DNA of 36,536 bases from Spirochaetales bacterium (GTDB lineage Bacteria; Spirochaetota; Spirochaetia; Sphaerochaetales; Sphaerochaetaceae), in assembly GCA_012729295.1 (NCBI GenBank), contig JAAYDK010000142.1, positions 1-36,536 of the forward strand, read 5' to 3'. Below, piece after piece: positions 10,199 to 22,183 of this stretch. The translations under genes were made by a program, and so were the position numbers. The notes under the pieces are model-generated. The model did not search any database. It was not told where the DNA came from and saw only the letters and a program-made list of their open reading frames with translations. Position 1 is the stretch's first letter, and every line of letters begins with the position of its first letter.

Positions 10199-10669
10199 TT
10201 AGCGGTTGTGTGCTGAGAAGGCCTTGTTGGCTTCCGCCATCCGGTGCGTATCTTCTTTTTTCTTGAAAGCAGATCCGGTATTGGCAAACGCATCCAGCAA
10301 TTCGGCAGAAAGCTTTTCAGCCATCGATTTGCCGTTTCGACCACGTGCAGCAGTGATAATCCAGCGCATGGCCAATGCTTCGCGACGATTATCTTTAATC
10401 TCGACCGGCACCTGATAGGTTGCTCCGCCTACTCGACGAGATTTGACCTCGACAACCGGCTTAACATTTTCAAGAGCTTTCATAAATACTTCAAGAGCCG
10501 GTTCTCCGCTCTTCTGTCCCACAGTCTCAAGCGCTTGATAAATGATACGCGAACTAATCGATTTCTTACCGTCAAGCATCATGCGGCGGATAAACTTCTC
10601 CACTACAATACTGTTGTATACGGCATCGGGTAGAATTTCACGTACCGGCGCTACAGTTCTTCTTGCCAT
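10199..10669 (-). CDS. rpsG: 30S ribosomal protein S7
   Basis: 156 aa; [20 protein letters not shown]...[11 protein letters not shown]. Confidence 0.98.
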   Translation of the reverse strand: MARRTVAPVREILPDAVYNSIVVEKFIRRMMLDGKKSISSRIIYQALETVGQKSGEPALEVFMKALENVKPVVEVKSRRVGGATYQVPVEIKDNRREALAMRWIITAARGRNGKSMAEKLSAELLDAFANTGSAFKKKEDTHRMAEANKAFSAHNR

Positions 10670-10684
10670 GATATTCTTCCTCCG

Positions 10685-11059
10685 TTAGGCCTTTGGCTTT
10701 TTGGCGCCGTATTTTGAACGTCCGCGCTTTCTATCAGAAACCCCGAGGGTATCTTTCGCACCGCGAATGATGTGGTAACGTACACCTGGAAGGTCTTTGA
10801 CTCTTCCACCACGCATTAAAACTACCGAGTGCTCCTGGAGGTTGTGGCCGATTCCAGGTATATAGGCGGTCACTTCAATTCCATTGGAAAGACGCACACG
10901 GGCAACCTTCCGAAGAGCCGAGTTAGGTTTCTTCGGTGTAACGGTCATAACTCTGGTACAGACTCCACGCTTCTGAGGACATCCCTGCAATGCGGGGGCC
11001 TTGGTCTTGTTTGCCTTCGTGGAACGACCATATCGTATCAATTGGTTAATAGTAGGCAT
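10685..11059 (-). CDS. rpsL: 30S ribosomal protein S12
   Basis: [12 protein letters not shown]...[20 protein letters not shown]; start trimmed from ORF start 11116. Confidence 0.98.
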   Translation of the reverse strand: MPTINQLIRYGRSTKANKTKAPALQGCPQKRGVCTRVMTVTPKKPNSALRKVARVRLSNGIEVTAYIPGIGHNLQEHSVVLMRGGRVKDLPGVRYHIIRGAKDTLGVSDRKRGRSKYGAKKPKA

Positions 11060-11205
11060 CTGTTCGATACACTCCCTTTGTTCTGTTTCACGGCAGGCTC
11101 CACATGAGCCCGTCATCTTCGAGCCGGTCTTTCCGACTCCATATCTATCTCATTTCCAAAGTCAGCATGTAGAGCCTCAAACCTTCTGGAGGACAGTGGG
11201 GAAGA

Positions 11206-14200
11206 TTAATCTTCGTCACTGTCATTCTCTTCGGAGTCTCCACCTTCGGATATTGTCTCCCCTAAGTCGTCGATATCGAAATCATCGTCGTCTTCGAACA
11301 TCTCGGAACGTCGCGCACCAATAATCGACTGCACTTTCTCTCCAAGATCGATCGGATTATCTTCTTTAACTCTTATTGAACGATACCGCTTCATTCCGGT
11401 ACCGGCAGGAATAAGATGACCGATGATGACGTTCTCTTTGAGACCGCGCAACACATCTCTACTACCAGCTATCGCAGCATTTGTCAAGACCTTGGTCGTT
11501 TCCTGGAAGGATGCGGCCGAGATAAACGAATCGATGCTTAGCGAAGCACGGGTAATACCGAGAAGGAGCGGGCGGGCATCGGCCGGCTGGCCTCCGTCTC
11601 GAATCACGCGCTCGTTTTCCTCATTGAAGCGGAATTTATCGACCTGCTGCCCTTGGATGAATTTTGTATCTCCAACGTTGATGATTTCTACTTTTCTCAG
11701 CATTTGACGCACCACAACGCCCAGGTGTTTATCGTTGATGTCTACACCCTGTAGCCGATAGACCTCCTGAACCTCGTCCAGCAAGAACGACTGGAGTGCA
11801 TTTTCCCCAAGAATGTCGAGTATGTCGTGCGGATCAATCGGACCGTCGCAAAGCCGTTCCGAAGCCTCCACCCTATCGCCGTCGCGAACGAGCAGATGCT
11901 TGCTCATCGGAACCAGATGCTTGAACTCATGATTGAAATCATCTTCAACAATGACTACACGCTTGCCCTTTACAATAGGACCGAACTTAACCACTCCGTC
12001 TACATGGGACAAAATCGCAGGCGTCTTAGGTCTTCGGGCCTCAAACAGCTCCCCGACGCGTGGCAGACCTCCGGTGATATCCTTAGTCTTTACGCTTTCC
12101 TTGAGCAGTTTTGCAATAATCCGGCCTTTTCTGACTTTAATTGCGTCTTCAACGTTGAGGTACGAGGATGCGGGAAGGAAATAGGTGGCCATAACTTTGT
12201 CTTCGTCATCAACGATCGCTATACGCGGCTGAAGCGTCTCACTGATATGGTCGGTAATTTTCTTCTCGATGCTTCCCGTTTCTACGTTGACCTCTTCTTT
12301 CAGCGTAGTGCCAAGCTTGATGTCGATAAATCGGATCGTACCATCGAATTCGGCAATAATCGGTTCGCTGAACGGGTCAAAGATTGCAATCGCCTCTCCT
12401 GCTCGGACGATCATGTCCTCGTGTACGCGCAATTCCGATCCGTTCCGGATATCGAGTTTCTGTTCCTGGGCTACAAGAAGTAGCTGATCGTGGAACAGTC
12501 TGATGATACCAACATCGTGCGAGGTTACCTGTTTGCCACGCTTGTCCTTATATAAAGGCACACCGTGATAAACTCGATCACCATCCTGAACCAAAATGGT
12601 TTCGTTGCCACCAGTCGGGATAGAAGACAAAACCCGGGAGAATTTAATAAATCCCTTTCTCGTGAACAATCTCGATCCGTTATCCGTTTCGACGATTGAA
12701 CCAGTGATGTTGTTTATTACCGCATCGTGGCCAAGAACCAATTTATTTTCTTCGGCACCGCTGGTAGCGGTTCCTCCGATATGGAAAGTACGCATCGTAA
12801 GCTGGGTACCCGGCTGCCCGATCGATTGAGCTGCGATGATTCCTACCGCCTCGCCGATTTCCACCGGACGATTCGTAGCAAGATTTAGACCGTAACATCT
12901 TCGGCAGACACCATGTTTTGCCTCGCAAGTCAGTACGGTACGAATCATCACTGATTCGATACCCGACTCTTCAATCAGACGCGCTTTTTCGAGAGTAATT
13001 TCCTCATTCACATCGATGAGAGTCTCTCCGGTTATCGGATGCTTCACTTTTTCCAGCGTATAGCGGCCGACGATCCGTTCGGACAAGGACTCGACGACTT
13101 CATCGCCGTCTTTCATCGCCGTCCTCTCGATTCCGTTGATCGTTCCGCAATCGTCATCGTTGATTACGACATCCTGTGCGATATCGACGAGACGACGGGT
13201 AAGATAACCGGCTTCGGCTGTCTTGAGAGCCGTATCTGCAAGACCCTTACGGGCTCCGTTCGTGGAAATAAAGAACTCGATAATGGAAAGTCCTTCCCTA
13301 AAGTTCGAACGAATGGGGAACTCGATGATATCGCCCGAGGGTTTTGCCATCAGTCCGCGCATACCACCTAGCTGACGAATCTGCGTTTTAGAACCTCTGG
13401 CTCCCGAATCGGCCATTAAGTAAAGAGGATTGAAACCGTTCTGACTGGTTTTCAGCTCTTCCATCAAGGCGTTGGATATTTCTTCTGTAGTCTTGCTCCA
13501 GACCTCGATAACACGGTTATAACGCTCATCCTGGGTGATGTGGCCTTGCCGGTACTGCTCGCGTATTTCGCTCTGCCTTTGATCTGCATTCTGTACCAAA
13601 TCGAGTTTTGCTTGGGGCACAATCATGTCCGAAAGCCCGATGGTCGCACCAAACAACGTGGCATACTTAAACCCGATATCCTTAATCGAGTCGAGCATTT
13701 TTACCGCCACGGAGGTTTTCTGGGATTTGATCACTTCGCCGACCAGCCGCTTAAGCTCCTTATCGCCGAAACATACATTTTGAAATTCGATCTCGGGCGG
13801 CATGTCCATATTAAATATCACTCGTCCGGGAGTTGTTTCGAGTACATTCCCGTTCGGCTGGCGGTATTTGATCAGCGCGTTATATGAAAGCGAGCCTGCA
13901 TCTATTGCAAGCTGAATCTCGTCATAAGAATCAAAGAACTTGCCGGTTCCTTTGGCGCCTTTCATTTCACGAGTAAGGTAGTTGATACCCAGCACCATGT
14001 CTTGAGCGGGGAATACAATCGGTTTACCGTTAGCTGGGTCGAGAAGGTTCGTCGCAGATAACATAAGCGTCCAGCATTCGATCTGTGCAGCCTGAGTCAA
14101 CGGAACATGCACCGCCATCTGGTCTCCGTCGAAGTCAGCGTTGTAGGCATGACAAACGAGCGGGTGCAGCTTAATGGCCTTGCCGTCGACTAAAACGGGT

Positions 14201-15480
14201 TCGAACGCCTGGATACCGAGCCGGTGAAGTGTAGGTGCGCGGTTGAGCAATACGGGGTGTTCTTTCACGACATCGTCCAAGATAGCCCATACTTCGGGGG
14301 TTTCCTGTTCGACAAGCGTCTTTGCCTTCTTAATATTATAGACAACACCTTTCTGTACCAGCTTTTTCATGATAAACGGCTTGTACAGCTCTAGCGCCAT
14401 TTTAGCGGGCAGGCCGCACTGATGCAGGCGTAATTCGGGACCGACGACAATAACGGAACGACCGCTGTAGTCGACCCGCTTTCCAAGAAGGTTCTGTCGA
14501 AACCGACCCTGTTTTCCTTTGAGCATGTCAGAAAGGGACTTAAGCGGGCGATTGGAGGCACCTTTGACAACGCGCTTCTTTTTAGAATTGTCAAATAATG
14601 CATCCACCGCTTCCTGCAGCATCCGCTTTTCATTGCGAATGATGATATCGGGTGCATGTAGCGACATAAGGCGGGTAAGCCGGTTATTGCGGTTGATTAC
14701 CCGGCGATAGAGGTCGTTCAGGTCGCTCGTCGCAAAACGTCCGCCATCGAGTTGAACCATCGGACGCAATTCAGGCGGAATGACGGGGATTACCGTTAAA
14801 ATCATCCACTCGGGACGGTTGCCGCTGTCTCTAAAATTTTCTACAACTTCGATTCTCTTGAGCAAGCGCTTGTCAGCCTTGTCGCCTTTCTGAAGCATTT
14901 GCTCACGTAACTGAGCCGACAACTCTTCAAGATTAAGGTTCTCGAGCATGACTTTCACCGCCTCGGCACCCATAAGGGCTTGAAACGATTCCCCGTACTG
15001 ATCGCGGGCGTCATAATATTCTTCTTCGGTGAGCAGCTGCTTGTACTTGAGTTCGGTTTCGCCGGCATTGGTAACGACATACTTCTCATAATAGAGAATC
15101 GACTGCAGTGCCGTCCTCGGAATATCGAGCAACAGGCTCATCCGGGAAGGAACTGAACGATAGTACCAGATGTGGGAAACGGGAGAAGCGAGATTGATAT
15201 GTCCCATTCGTTCTCGGCGAACCTTGAAATGTGTTACTTCTACTCCGCAACGATCACAAATGACGCCCTTATAGCGAATCGACTTGAATTTACCGCAATA
15301 GCACTCCCACTCTTTCGTGGTTCCGAAAATCTTCTCGCAGAAGAGGCCGTCGCGTTCCGGTCTTAAAGTTCTGTAATTAATGGTTTCGGGCTTTTTGACT
15401 TCACCGTAAGACCACGCGCGGATTTGTTCCGGCGAGGCCAGCTTTATCATGATGCTGTCGAAATCCTGAATTTCTTTCAT
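11206..15480 (-). CDS. rpoC: DNA-directed RNA polymerase subunit beta'
   Basis: 1424 aa; [12 protein letters not shown] catalytic motif, zinc-binding N-terminus ([23 protein letters not shown]). Confidence 0.99.
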   Translation of the reverse strand: MKEIQDFDSIMIKLASPEQIRAWSYGEVKKPETINYRTLRPERDGLFCEKIFGTTKEWECYCGKFKSIRYKGVICDRCGVEVTHFKVRRERMGHINLASPVSHIWYYRSVPSRMSLLLDIPRTALQSILYYEKYVVTNAGETELKYKQLLTEEEYYDARDQYGESFQALMGAEAVKVMLENLNLEELSAQLREQMLQKGDKADKRLLKRIEVVENFRDSGNRPEWMILTVIPVIPPELRPMVQLDGGRFATSDLNDLYRRVINRNNRLTRLMSLHAPDIIIRNEKRMLQEAVDALFDNSKKKRVVKGASNRPLKSLSDMLKGKQGRFRQNLLGKRVDYSGRSVIVVGPELRLHQCGLPAKMALELYKPFIMKKLVQKGVVYNIKKAKTLVEQETPEVWAILDDVVKEHPVLLNRAPTLHRLGIQAFEPVLVDGKAIKLHPLVCHAYNADFDGDQMAVHVPLTQAAQIECWTLMLSATNLLDPANGKPIVFPAQDMVLGINYLTREMKGAKGTGKFFDSYDEIQLAIDAGSLSYNALIKYRQPNGNVLETTPGRVIFNMDMPPEIEFQNVCFGDKELKRLVGEVIKSQKTSVAVKMLDSIKDIGFKYATLFGATIGLSDMIVPQAKLDLVQNADQRQSEIREQYRQGHITQDERYNRVIEVWSKTTEEISNALMEELKTSQNGFNPLYLMADSGARGSKTQIRQLGGMRGLMAKPSGDIIEFPIRSNFREGLSIIEFFISTNGARKGLADTALKTAEAGYLTRRLVDIAQDVVINDDDCGTINGIERTAMKDGDEVVESLSERIVGRYTLEKVKHPITGETLIDVNEEITLEKARLIEESGIESVMIRTVLTCEAKHGVCRRCYGLNLATNRPVEIGEAVGIIAAQSIGQPGTQLTMRTFHIGGTATSGAEENKLVLGHDAVINNITGSIVETDNGSRLFTRKGFIKFSRVLSSIPTGGNETILVQDGDRVYHGVPLYKDKRGKQVTSHDVGIIRLFHDQLLLVAQEQKLDIRNGSELRVHEDMIVRAGEAIAIFDPFSEPIIAEFDGTIRFIDIKLGTTLKEEVNVETGSIEKKITDHISETLQPRIAIVDDEDKVMATYFLPASSYLNVEDAIKVRKGRIIAKLLKESVKTKDITGGLPRVGELFEARRPKTPAILSHVDGVVKFGPIVKGKRVVIVEDDFNHEFKHLVPMSKHLLVRDGDRVEASERLCDGPIDPHDILDILGENALQSFLLDEVQEVYRLQGVDINDKHLGVVVRQMLRKVEIINVGDTKFIQGQQVDKFRFNEENERVIRDGGQPADARPLLLGITRASLSIDSFISAASFQETTKVLTNAAIAGSRDVLRGLKENVIIGHLIPAGTGMKRYRSIRVKEDNPIDLGEKVQSIIGARRSEMFEDDDDFDIDDLGETISEGGDSEENDSDED

Positions 15481-15495
15481 CCGATATCTCCTGCT

Positions 15496-18400
15496 TTAGT
15501 TGGCAGCGTTCTTCTTGTTAATAAGTTCTTCATCACGTTCCGTAAGGGGAACCTGCTTGCCCTTCGAATCGTATACAGACATATCCAATGCAAGTCCGCG
15601 AACTTCTTGAACCAATACGTTGAAAGCTTCGGGCATCCCGGCATTCGTGGCCGGTTCGCCTTTTACGATACTCTCGTAAATCTTGACTCTTCCGTTCATA
15701 TCGTCAGATTTTATGGTCAGCAATTCCTGCAGTGTATTGGCGGCTCCGTAGGCTTCTAAAGCCCATACTTCCATCTCACCCAGACGCTGGCCTCCGAATT
15801 GCGCTTTTCCTCCCAGCGGCTGCTGAGTGACTAGCGAATAGGGTCCCGTCGAGCGGGCATGCATCTTGTCGTCGACCAAGTGGTGTAGCTTCAAATAATA
15901 GATATACCCACAGAAAACAGGGTTGACAAAAGCTTCACCGGTGCGGCCGTCGTAAAGCGTGGCCTTTGAATTAAGCGGAAGTCCCGCCTCTTTCATCTTT
16001 GCCTCGATTTGATCGACCGATGCCGATTGGAACACCGGAGACGAATACCATTCGTCGAGCTGGTGTGCAGCCCAGCCGAGCTGGGTCTCCATCAGCTGCC
16101 CAATATTCATTCGCGACGGAACGCCAAGCGGATTGAGACATACATCAAGCGGAGTCCCGTCTGCCATGAACGGCATGTCTTCTTCGGGAAGTACTCTGGA
16201 AACAACACCCTTGTTACCGTGGCGTCCGGCCATCTTGTCGCCTTGCCTCAGCTTGCGCTTCGTAGCAATAAGAACTTTAACCATTTCGTCGACTCCAGGA
16301 GGAAGCTCGTCGCCTTCGCTCCGTTTCAATCTCTGGATGTCGATAACGGTACCTTCGGTTCCATGAGGTACTTTTAATGAGGTGTCGCGGACTTCTTTGG
16401 CCTTTTCTCCGAAAATTGAATTCAAAAGTTTGAATTCCGGAGTCGTATCCGATTCTGATTTCGGGGTTACCTTTCCGACGAGAATCGATCCGGGACGTAC
16501 CACGGACCCTATTCTCACGATTCCGTCCTCATCCAGTTGCTCAAGGGTTTTTTCACTGGTATTGGGAATATCACGGGTAAGTTTTTCCGGTCCGAGTTTC
16601 GTTTCTCTGATGTCGGTAGTGAACTCTTTGATATGGATTGAGGTATAGATATCCTCTTTCACCACACGTTCCGAAATTAGAACCGCGTCCTCGTAGTTAT
16701 ATCCGTTCCACGGAACGAAACCTACCAGAATGTTCCTTCCGAGAGCAAGTTCTCCATCGTGTGTTGCCGGACCGTCGGCAATGACCATCCCGGCTTCGAC
16801 GCGCTGACCCGCCGATACGATCGGTTTCTGATTGAAACAGGTGTCTTGGTTGGTCCGTTCGAATTTGCGCATTTCGTATACGTCGACTTCACCTTCGATT
16901 TCAGGTTTGTCGGGAGTTATTACAACTCTGATAGAAGAGACATAGGATACCGTACCCGCACGCCTCGCCTTGACCAGCACTCCGGAGTCGTACGCGGTCT
17001 TCGCTTCCATTCCTGTCCCGACGTACGGAGCTTCAGGGAACAACAACGGCACTGCCTGCCGCTGCATGTTCGAGCCCATCAGCGCTCGGTTTGCATCGTC
17101 GTGCTCGAGGAAAGGAATAAGAGATGCGGCAACGCTGATAACTTGTTTCGGCGACACGTCCATGTAACGAATTTCTTTGGCCGTTCTGGTAGTGTAATCA
17201 CCGCTTCGCCTGACAGGGATATCCTGTTCGAGAAAATTACCTTCGCCGTCGATATGTGCATTTGCCTGGGCAATAAAGAACTTCTCTTCGTCATTAGCAT
17301 CGAGATAGCGGTATTGGTCGGAAACCTTTCCCTCAACGACTTTGCGGTATGGACTTTCAAGAAATCCATGCTCGTTGACTCGAGTGTAGTTCGCCAGAGA
17401 TACAATCAAACCGATGTTCGGACCTTCAGGAGTTTCGATCGGGCACATACGTCCATAGTGGGTGTAGTGTACGTCACGAACTTCGAATCCAGCCCGATCA
17501 CGAGAAAGACCTCCGGGGCCCAGAGCGTTGAGACGTCTTTTGTGGGTCAATTCGGCCAACGGGTTTACCTGATCCATAAACTGGCTCAATTGGCTCGAAC
17601 CGAAGAATTCTTTGATAGCGGCGACTACCGGCTTAATGGAGATCAAATCCTGAGGCTTGACCTGACTTGTTTCAAGATTCATCCGCTCGCGTGCGATACG
17701 TTCCATTCGTGCAAAAGCGCCGCTGAGTTGATTCTGCAACAGCTCGCCTACCGAACGAACACGTCTGTTTCCCAGATGGTCGATATCGTCGACGTTTTCT
17801 TCTCCGATGTAAACTTTTATAAGGAACGCCATCGTGTTGACGATATCTTGGGGAACGAGAACGGTGAGGTCGGTACTTGCATTTTCATCGCTTTCTTCGT
17901 CACCCGAACCGAACTTTTTATTGAATTTATAACGACCGACACTACCCAAATCGTACCTTCGATTCGAGAAGAACATATCGGGCAAGTCTTTTTCTGCACG
18001 CTCGATGGCAATCATTTCTCCAGGCTGGAGAACCGAATAGATTGGAGAAAGCACATCTTCTTTGGTTGGTTCGTCGTTGCCTTCCTGAGTATATTTTGCA
18101 TCCTCTACTTCGAGACAATTAAGAATAATTCTGGAATGGAGCGACTGGTCAGCCTCTTCATCAATAACTTGAATCGCCGTTACGCCGTCTTTGACTAACT
18201 CGGTAATAGCAGTCGGTGATAACTCATCACCGGCACGTAGGCGTTTTACCTTTTGTCCGTCTTTTTCTACCCAAATGTCGTTATATGCAACCGAGCCGAC
18301 CAGCAAATTGTTAGCACTCTGGTCCTGTGACAACTCGACCGTTTTCGATTCATAAAAATGAGAAACGATTTTCTGGCGGCTGTCTAGACCGATTGCACGA

Positions 18401-19014
18401 AGAAACAGCGTACCCAAAATGCGTTTTTTTCGATCTATTTTCGCAAAAATCAGCTCTTTCTTCTTGTCATCGATCTCAAATTCCAACCAAGACCCGCGAT
18501 AGGGGATAATTCTTGATGAATATACACCTTTTTCATTGGAAAATATTACACCCGGCGAACGATGAATCTGACTTACGACAACTCGTTCGGCTCCGTTGAT
18601 AATGAACGTACCGCGTTCGGTCATCAGAGGAATATCTCCGAAAAAGATATCGCGCTGTCTCAGTTCTCCGTTAGAAGTGAATTCCAGCGTAATTTTGGCT
18701 TTAATAGGTACCGAGTATGTTCTGCCCTTGCGCTTGCATTCCATTTCGGAAAATTTGTTATTGTCAAAATCGATGGTATAGCCGTCATAGTGAAGACACA
18801 TTTCGCCATTCTGACTTTCAATCGGGAATGTCGATTGGAACACTTGCTCTAAACCAAAAGTCGGATTCGGAGGAAGATCTTGCTTGAGACGTTCGAGTTG
18901 CAGGAACCTCTCGTAAGACTCGAGTTGAATGCCGACCAGATTCGGCAACTCGCAGACTTCCTTATAGTTGGCCCCGACATATTTTCGTTGGATGGATTTG
19001 CCTTTGGCAACCAT
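15496..19014 (-). CDS. rpoB: DNA-directed RNA polymerase subunit beta
   Basis: 1172 aa from [22 protein letters not shown]; rifampicin-pocket motif [32 protein letters not shown]. Confidence 0.99.
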   Translation of the reverse strand: MVAKGKSIQRKYVGANYKEVCELPNLVGIQLESYERFLQLERLKQDLPPNPTFGLEQVFQSTFPIESQNGEMCLHYDGYTIDFDNNKFSEMECKRKGRTYSVPIKAKITLEFTSNGELRQRDIFFGDIPLMTERGTFIINGAERVVVSQIHRSPGVIFSNEKGVYSSRIIPYRGSWLEFEIDDKKKELIFAKIDRKKRILGTLFLRAIGLDSRQKIVSHFYESKTVELSQDQSANNLLVGSVAYNDIWVEKDGQKVKRLRAGDELSPTAITELVKDGVTAIQVIDEEADQSLHSRIILNCLEVEDAKYTQEGNDEPTKEDVLSPIYSVLQPGEMIAIERAEKDLPDMFFSNRRYDLGSVGRYKFNKKFGSGDEESDENASTDLTVLVPQDIVNTMAFLIKVYIGEENVDDIDHLGNRRVRSVGELLQNQLSGAFARMERIARERMNLETSQVKPQDLISIKPVVAAIKEFFGSSQLSQFMDQVNPLAELTHKRRLNALGPGGLSRDRAGFEVRDVHYTHYGRMCPIETPEGPNIGLIVSLANYTRVNEHGFLESPYRKVVEGKVSDQYRYLDANDEEKFFIAQANAHIDGEGNFLEQDIPVRRSGDYTTRTAKEIRYMDVSPKQVISVAASLIPFLEHDDANRALMGSNMQRQAVPLLFPEAPYVGTGMEAKTAYDSGVLVKARRAGTVSYVSSIRVVITPDKPEIEGEVDVYEMRKFERTNQDTCFNQKPIVSAGQRVEAGMVIADGPATHDGELALGRNILVGFVPWNGYNYEDAVLISERVVKEDIYTSIHIKEFTTDIRETKLGPEKLTRDIPNTSEKTLEQLDEDGIVRIGSVVRPGSILVGKVTPKSESDTTPEFKLLNSIFGEKAKEVRDTSLKVPHGTEGTVIDIQRLKRSEGDELPPGVDEMVKVLIATKRKLRQGDKMAGRHGNKGVVSRVLPEEDMPFMADGTPLDVCLNPLGVPSRMNIGQLMETQLGWAAHQLDEWYSSPVFQSASVDQIEAKMKEAGLPLNSKATLYDGRTGEAFVNPVFCGYIYYLKLHHLVDDKMHARSTGPYSLVTQQPLGGKAQFGGQRLGEMEVWALEAYGAANTLQELLTIKSDDMNGRVKIYESIVKGEPATNAGMPEAFNVLVQEVRGLALDMSVYDSKGKQVPLTERDEELINKKNAAN

Positions 19015-19031
19015 TGGTACCCTCCACAGGT

Positions 19032-19157
19032 TGTGAGTGCGCACTATCGGACACACGGTCCAAAAGACTCACATCGGATTAGGGAACATATCCGAATCTC
19101 TTTGACGAAATCCGGAACAAAGACACGACCGGCCACCGGAACCTCTCCGGTGGCTGG
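19032..19157 (-). promoter_or_regulatory. Structured rplL-rpoB spacer (candidate processing/attenuation element)
   Basis: Stems at 19129-19157 (12 bp, one G-U), 19074-19095 (6 bp) and 19032-19073 (7-bp closing stem with inner stem), the last two directly adjacent. Confidence 0.5.
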
Positions 19158-19196
19158 CTTCAGGCAGATGCCTGGTCAGTAAACATGAAAACCGAA

Positions 19197-19571
19197 TTAT
19201 TTGACTTCAATAACAGCGCCTGCAGCTTCGAGCTTCTCTTTGATGTTCTTTGCTTCATCTTTCGAGACAGCCTCCTTGATTGCTCCGCCAGCGGTAACCA
19301 GATCCTTAGCCTCTTTCAGGCCAAGACCGGTAATAGCGCGGACTTCTTTGATGACGGGAATCGTTTTGCCTTCCCCAACGCTCTTGAGGATTACATCAAA
19401 CTCGGTCTGTTCCTCGACCTCTTCAACAGCAGCAGCCGCTCCGGCACCGGCGGCAGCAACAGCCACGGCAGCAGTAACACCGAACTTCTCTTCCATCGCT
19501 TTAATAAGCTCGGAAATCTCCAACATCGTCATGTTCGCGATAGACTCGAGGATCTCTTCTCTAGTAGCCAT
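19197..19571 (-). CDS. rplL: 50S ribosomal protein L7/L12
   Basis: 124 aa; Ala-rich hinge, [20 protein letters not shown]-type C-terminal domain. Confidence 0.98.
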   Translation of the reverse strand: MATREEILESIANMTMLEISELIKAMEEKFGVTAAVAVAAAGAGAAAAVEEVEEQTEFDVILKSVGEGKTIPVIKEVRAITGLGLKEAKDLVTAGGAIKEAVSKDEAKNIKEKLEAAGAVIEVK

Positions 19572-19594
19572 ATTATCTTCTCCTTATGATTGTG

Positions 19595-19632
19595 TACGGT
19601 AGTAGCAGGTCTACGTGAAGACTAATACCGTA
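19595..19632 (-). promoter_or_regulatory. Inverted repeat in rplJ-rplL spacer
   Basis: TACGGTA...TACCGTA (7 bp perfect) with inner GTAG/CTAC, starting right after the rplJ stop codon. Confidence 0.4.
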
Positions 19633-20139
19633 TTAATTTTGATTTGCGTCGACAATAGCTTGCAACGTTCGTACGAATTTCGCCAGGGGCTCCTTCATCG
19701 TTCCCATGAGCATAGCGATTAGATCAGATCTCGAAGGAAGCTTGCTGTATGCTTCAATCTGCGTCTGGTCATATACTTTTCCAGCGATATAGGCACCTTT
19801 GACTTGCAAAGGAGCTCCTTTAGAAAAATCAAATAAAATCTTTGAAACTGCATTCGATGCGTCTTCACCCCTTACGAGAGCGATTGCGGTAGGTCCGGTT
19901 AATGACTTATCCGTTCCAGTATGATTCAGATTGTTGAGTGCGATCTTCGCGAATCTATTCTTCACGACGCGATAACCAGCTTCTTTTCCCCGTAGCTGAT
20001 TGCGAAGATTGGTGATCTGCTCAACAGTCATCCCTCTGTAATCGGTAAAGATATACGAATCGTATTGCGAGAATTCAGAGGTGATTTCCTGTACTGCATC
20101 GATTTTTTCTTGTGCTTTTCGAGCTTCAAACTTAGCCAT
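19633..20139 (-). CDS. rplJ: 50S ribosomal protein L10
   Basis: 168 aa; DYRGMTVEQITNLRNQLR. Confidence 0.97.
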   Translation of the reverse strand: MAKFEARKAQEKIDAVQEITSEFSQYDSYIFTDYRGMTVEQITNLRNQLRGKEAGYRVVKNRFAKIALNNLNHTGTDKSLTGPTAIALVRGEDASNAVSKILFDFSKGAPLQVKGAYIAGKVYDQTQIEAYSKLPSRSDLIAMLMGTMKEPLAKFVRTLQAIVDANQN

Positions 20140-20149
20140 TGCTCTCCTC

Positions 20150-20827
20150 CTAGTTCTCTTTCACGACGACCATGACACCAGGGCCCATGGTGGAACTGAG
20201 TGAAATACTTTTAAGATAGTCGCCTTTTGCGTCGCTGGGTTTCTTTCGCATTACTTCTGCAAGTACCGCGGTGGCGTTCTCGGAGATTTTCTCCGCTGTC
20301 ATCGAAACCTTACCGATCGCGAGGTGAACGACTCCGGTCTTGTCCGAACGAAATTCTACACGGCCTTGGCGGAGTTCTGCGATTGCCCCTTTCAAGTCGA
20401 ACGTTACCGTCTGAGTCTTCGGGTTGGGCATCAAACCCCGGCGTCCGAGAATCGGACCAAGACGGCCGACATCCTTCATCATGTCCGGTGTTGCCACCGC
20501 GATATCAAAATCGAGCCAGCCTTCCTTGATCTTCTCGATCAAGTCATTATCACCGACAAAGGTAGCTCCGGCATCGAGTGCTTCCTGGGCTTTCTCGCCC
20601 TTGGCAAACACCAAGATTCTCTTTTCTGCAGAGAATTGATGGGGAAGAACCACTGTATCGCGAACCGATTGGCTCTTCTTCAGCGAAAGGTTCAGCGAAA
20701 GCTCCACCGTCTCGTCAAATTTTGCGAAGGCAACCTTTTTCACAAGCTCGGCAGCCTCGGCAAACGAATACTGCTTGGTTTTGTCAATCTGCTTATACGC
20801 AGCAAGATATTTCTTTCCGTGCTTCAT
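20150..20827 (-). CDS. rplA: 50S ribosomal protein L1
   Basis: [21 protein letters not shown]...[14 protein letters not shown]; start trimmed from ORF start 20905. Confidence 0.98.
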   Translation of the reverse strand: MKHGKKYLAAYKQIDKTKQYSFAEAAELVKKVAFAKFDETVELSLNLSLKKSQSVRDTVVLPHQFSAEKRILVFAKGEKAQEALDAGATFVGDNDLIEKIKEGWLDFDIAVATPDMMKDVGRLGPILGRRGLMPNPKTQTVTFDLKGAIAELRQGRVEFRSDKTGVVHLAIGKVSMTAEKISENATAVLAEVMRKKPSDAKGDYLKSISLSSTMGPGVMVVVKEN

Positions 20828-20828
20828 A

Positions 20829-21260
20829 TTACGCCTCCACCTCGACACCCATGCTTCTCGCGGTGCCGGCGATAATCTTCTTGGCTGCTTCCAAATCGTT
20901 GGCATTGAGATCGGGCATCTTCATCTTGGCGATATCTGTCAGCTGCGTTTGGGTTAGTTTTGCCACTTTCTGATTGTGGGGAACACCCGAACCCTTGTCG
21001 ATTCCGCATGCTTTTTTGATCAGCACGGCAGCTGGTGGAGTCTTCAGGATGAACGTAAACGTTCTGTCCGCGTAGATAGTAATCACTACGGGAATGATAA
21101 GCCCAGGTTCGTAGGCCTTCGTTTTATCATTGAACTGTTGGACAAACTGCGGTGCACTAACGCCATGGGGTCCGAGTGCGGGACCTACCGGCGGTGCAGG
21201 CGTAGCCTTCTGGGCAGGACACTGCAACTTTACGATAGCAGTAACCTTTTTTTTAGCCAT
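20829..21260 (-). CDS. rplK: 50S ribosomal protein L11
   Basis: 143 aa; [34 protein letters not shown]. Confidence 0.98.
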   Translation of the reverse strand: MAKKKVTAIVKLQCPAQKATPAPPVGPALGPHGVSAPQFVQQFNDKTKAYEPGLIIPVVITIYADRTFTFILKTPPAAVLIKKACGIDKGSGVPHNQKVAKLTQTQLTDIAKMKMPDLNANDLEAAKKIIAGTARSMGVEVEA

Positions 21261-21295
21261 ATTCTTCTCTCCTTACGCGGATTCAAACACCGCGT

Positions 21296-21351
21296 TGGTA
21301 ATAGCGCCTTCAAAAGAAGGCTCCCACCTCCTGTCTCCGAAGACAGTGAGG
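21296..21351 (-). promoter_or_regulatory. Candidate L1-binding autoregulatory leader of rplK-rplA
   Basis: Minus strand AGGTGGGAGCCTTCTTTTGAAGGCGCTATTACCA, resembling the 23S rRNA L1 site (AGGUGGGAGGCUUUGAAG) and GUGGGAG...UUACCAC leaders; preceded by CTGTCT-TCGG-AGACAG tetraloop hairpin. Confidence 0.6.
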
Positions 21352-21407
21352 AGTGTTTTCAAAAATCAATCGAATGTCATGCGGCCAAGGCCCACACACG
21401 CGATCTT

Positions 21408-21965
21408 TTATATCTTCTCCACTTGGAGAAAATCAACCTCGACGGGAGTGGAACGACCGAAAATACCAACAAGAACCCTCAACTTACCCTTCTCAAGGTT
21501 AACTTCTTCGATCGTACCGGTGAAGGTCTCAAACGGACCTTCGATAATTTTAACCTGCTCGCCTGCACTAAAGGTCTGCTTCGGACGGAGTGTTTTGTCA
21601 GTCTTGATCTCACCCGTCTTCTGCAATATTCCTTTGAGCTCGTCGCTGGTCAGCGGTGTCGGCTTTTTACCGTCAAGCGATCCTACGAATCCGGTGACAC
21701 CCTGAATCCGCTTGATTTGCGAGCAAAACATCTCCCACTGATATTCTGGCAAATCCATCTCGACCAGAATATAACTTGGGAGAATTTTCCGCTTGACCGT
21801 TTTTTTTACGCCGTCTTTAACTTCAACAACTTCTTCGGTAGGCACCTTGATATCGGAAACGACTTCAGCAAAGTGATGATCGCTCTCCATTATCTTGCGG
21901 ATTGTCTTTTCAATCTTATTTTCATACCCCGAATAGGTGTGAACTACATACCAGCCTTTCGCCAT
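21408..21965 (-). CDS. nusG: Transcription termination/antitermination factor NusG
   Basis: 185 aa; GWYVVHTYSGYENKIEKTI, KOW (FSAGEQVKIIEGPFETFTGTIEEV). Confidence 0.98.
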   Translation of the reverse strand: MAKGWYVVHTYSGYENKIEKTIRKIMESDHHFAEVVSDIKVPTEEVVEVKDGVKKTVKRKILPSYILVEMDLPEYQWEMFCSQIKRIQGVTGFVGSLDGKKPTPLTSDELKGILQKTGEIKTDKTLRPKQTFSAGEQVKIIEGPFETFTGTIEEVNLEKGKLRVLVGIFGRSTPVEVDFLQVEKI

Positions 21966-21973
21966 CTTCTCTC

Positions 21974-22156
21974 CTAGAATAATAGATTGACACCCTGGAC
22001 AAGCAGGAAGTCAACCAATCCGAGGATGAGCGCGATAACCACGGTAGAAATCATGACGACTTTCGTCGAGGCAATCACTTCATCGCGGCTAGGCCATACG
22101 ACTTTTTTCAACTCGTGATGCGATTCTTTAAAATATCGAATCAACTTGTTCATCAC
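21974..22156 (-). CDS. secE: Preprotein translocase subunit SecE
   Basis: 60 aa; FKESHHELKKVVWPSRDEVIASTKVV plus single TM helix. Confidence 0.95.
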   Translation of the reverse strand: MMNKLIRYFKESHHELKKVVWPSRDEVIASTKVVMISTVVIALILGLVDFLLVQGVNLLF

Positions 22157-22183
22157 AAAACTCCCTTTTTTCCAAGCATCGAA

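Noticed and set aside
10685-11116. Upstream start for rpsL giving an extra 19 aa
   Set aside because: Conserved S12 N-terminus MPTINQLIR begins at 11059
11201-11216. GAAGATTAATCTTC palindrome at the rpoC stop codon
   Set aside because: Short, AT-rich, and partly imposed by coding sequence (Asp-Glu-Asp-stop); likely chance
16759-18198. 479-aa plus-strand ORF antisense to rpoB
   Set aside because: Fully inside well-supported rpoB; composition looks like a mirror of coding bias, no recognisable domain or RBS
20976-21977. 333-aa plus-strand ORF antisense to rplK/nusG
   Set aside because: Antisense to conserved genes and to the L1-like leader; no family recognised
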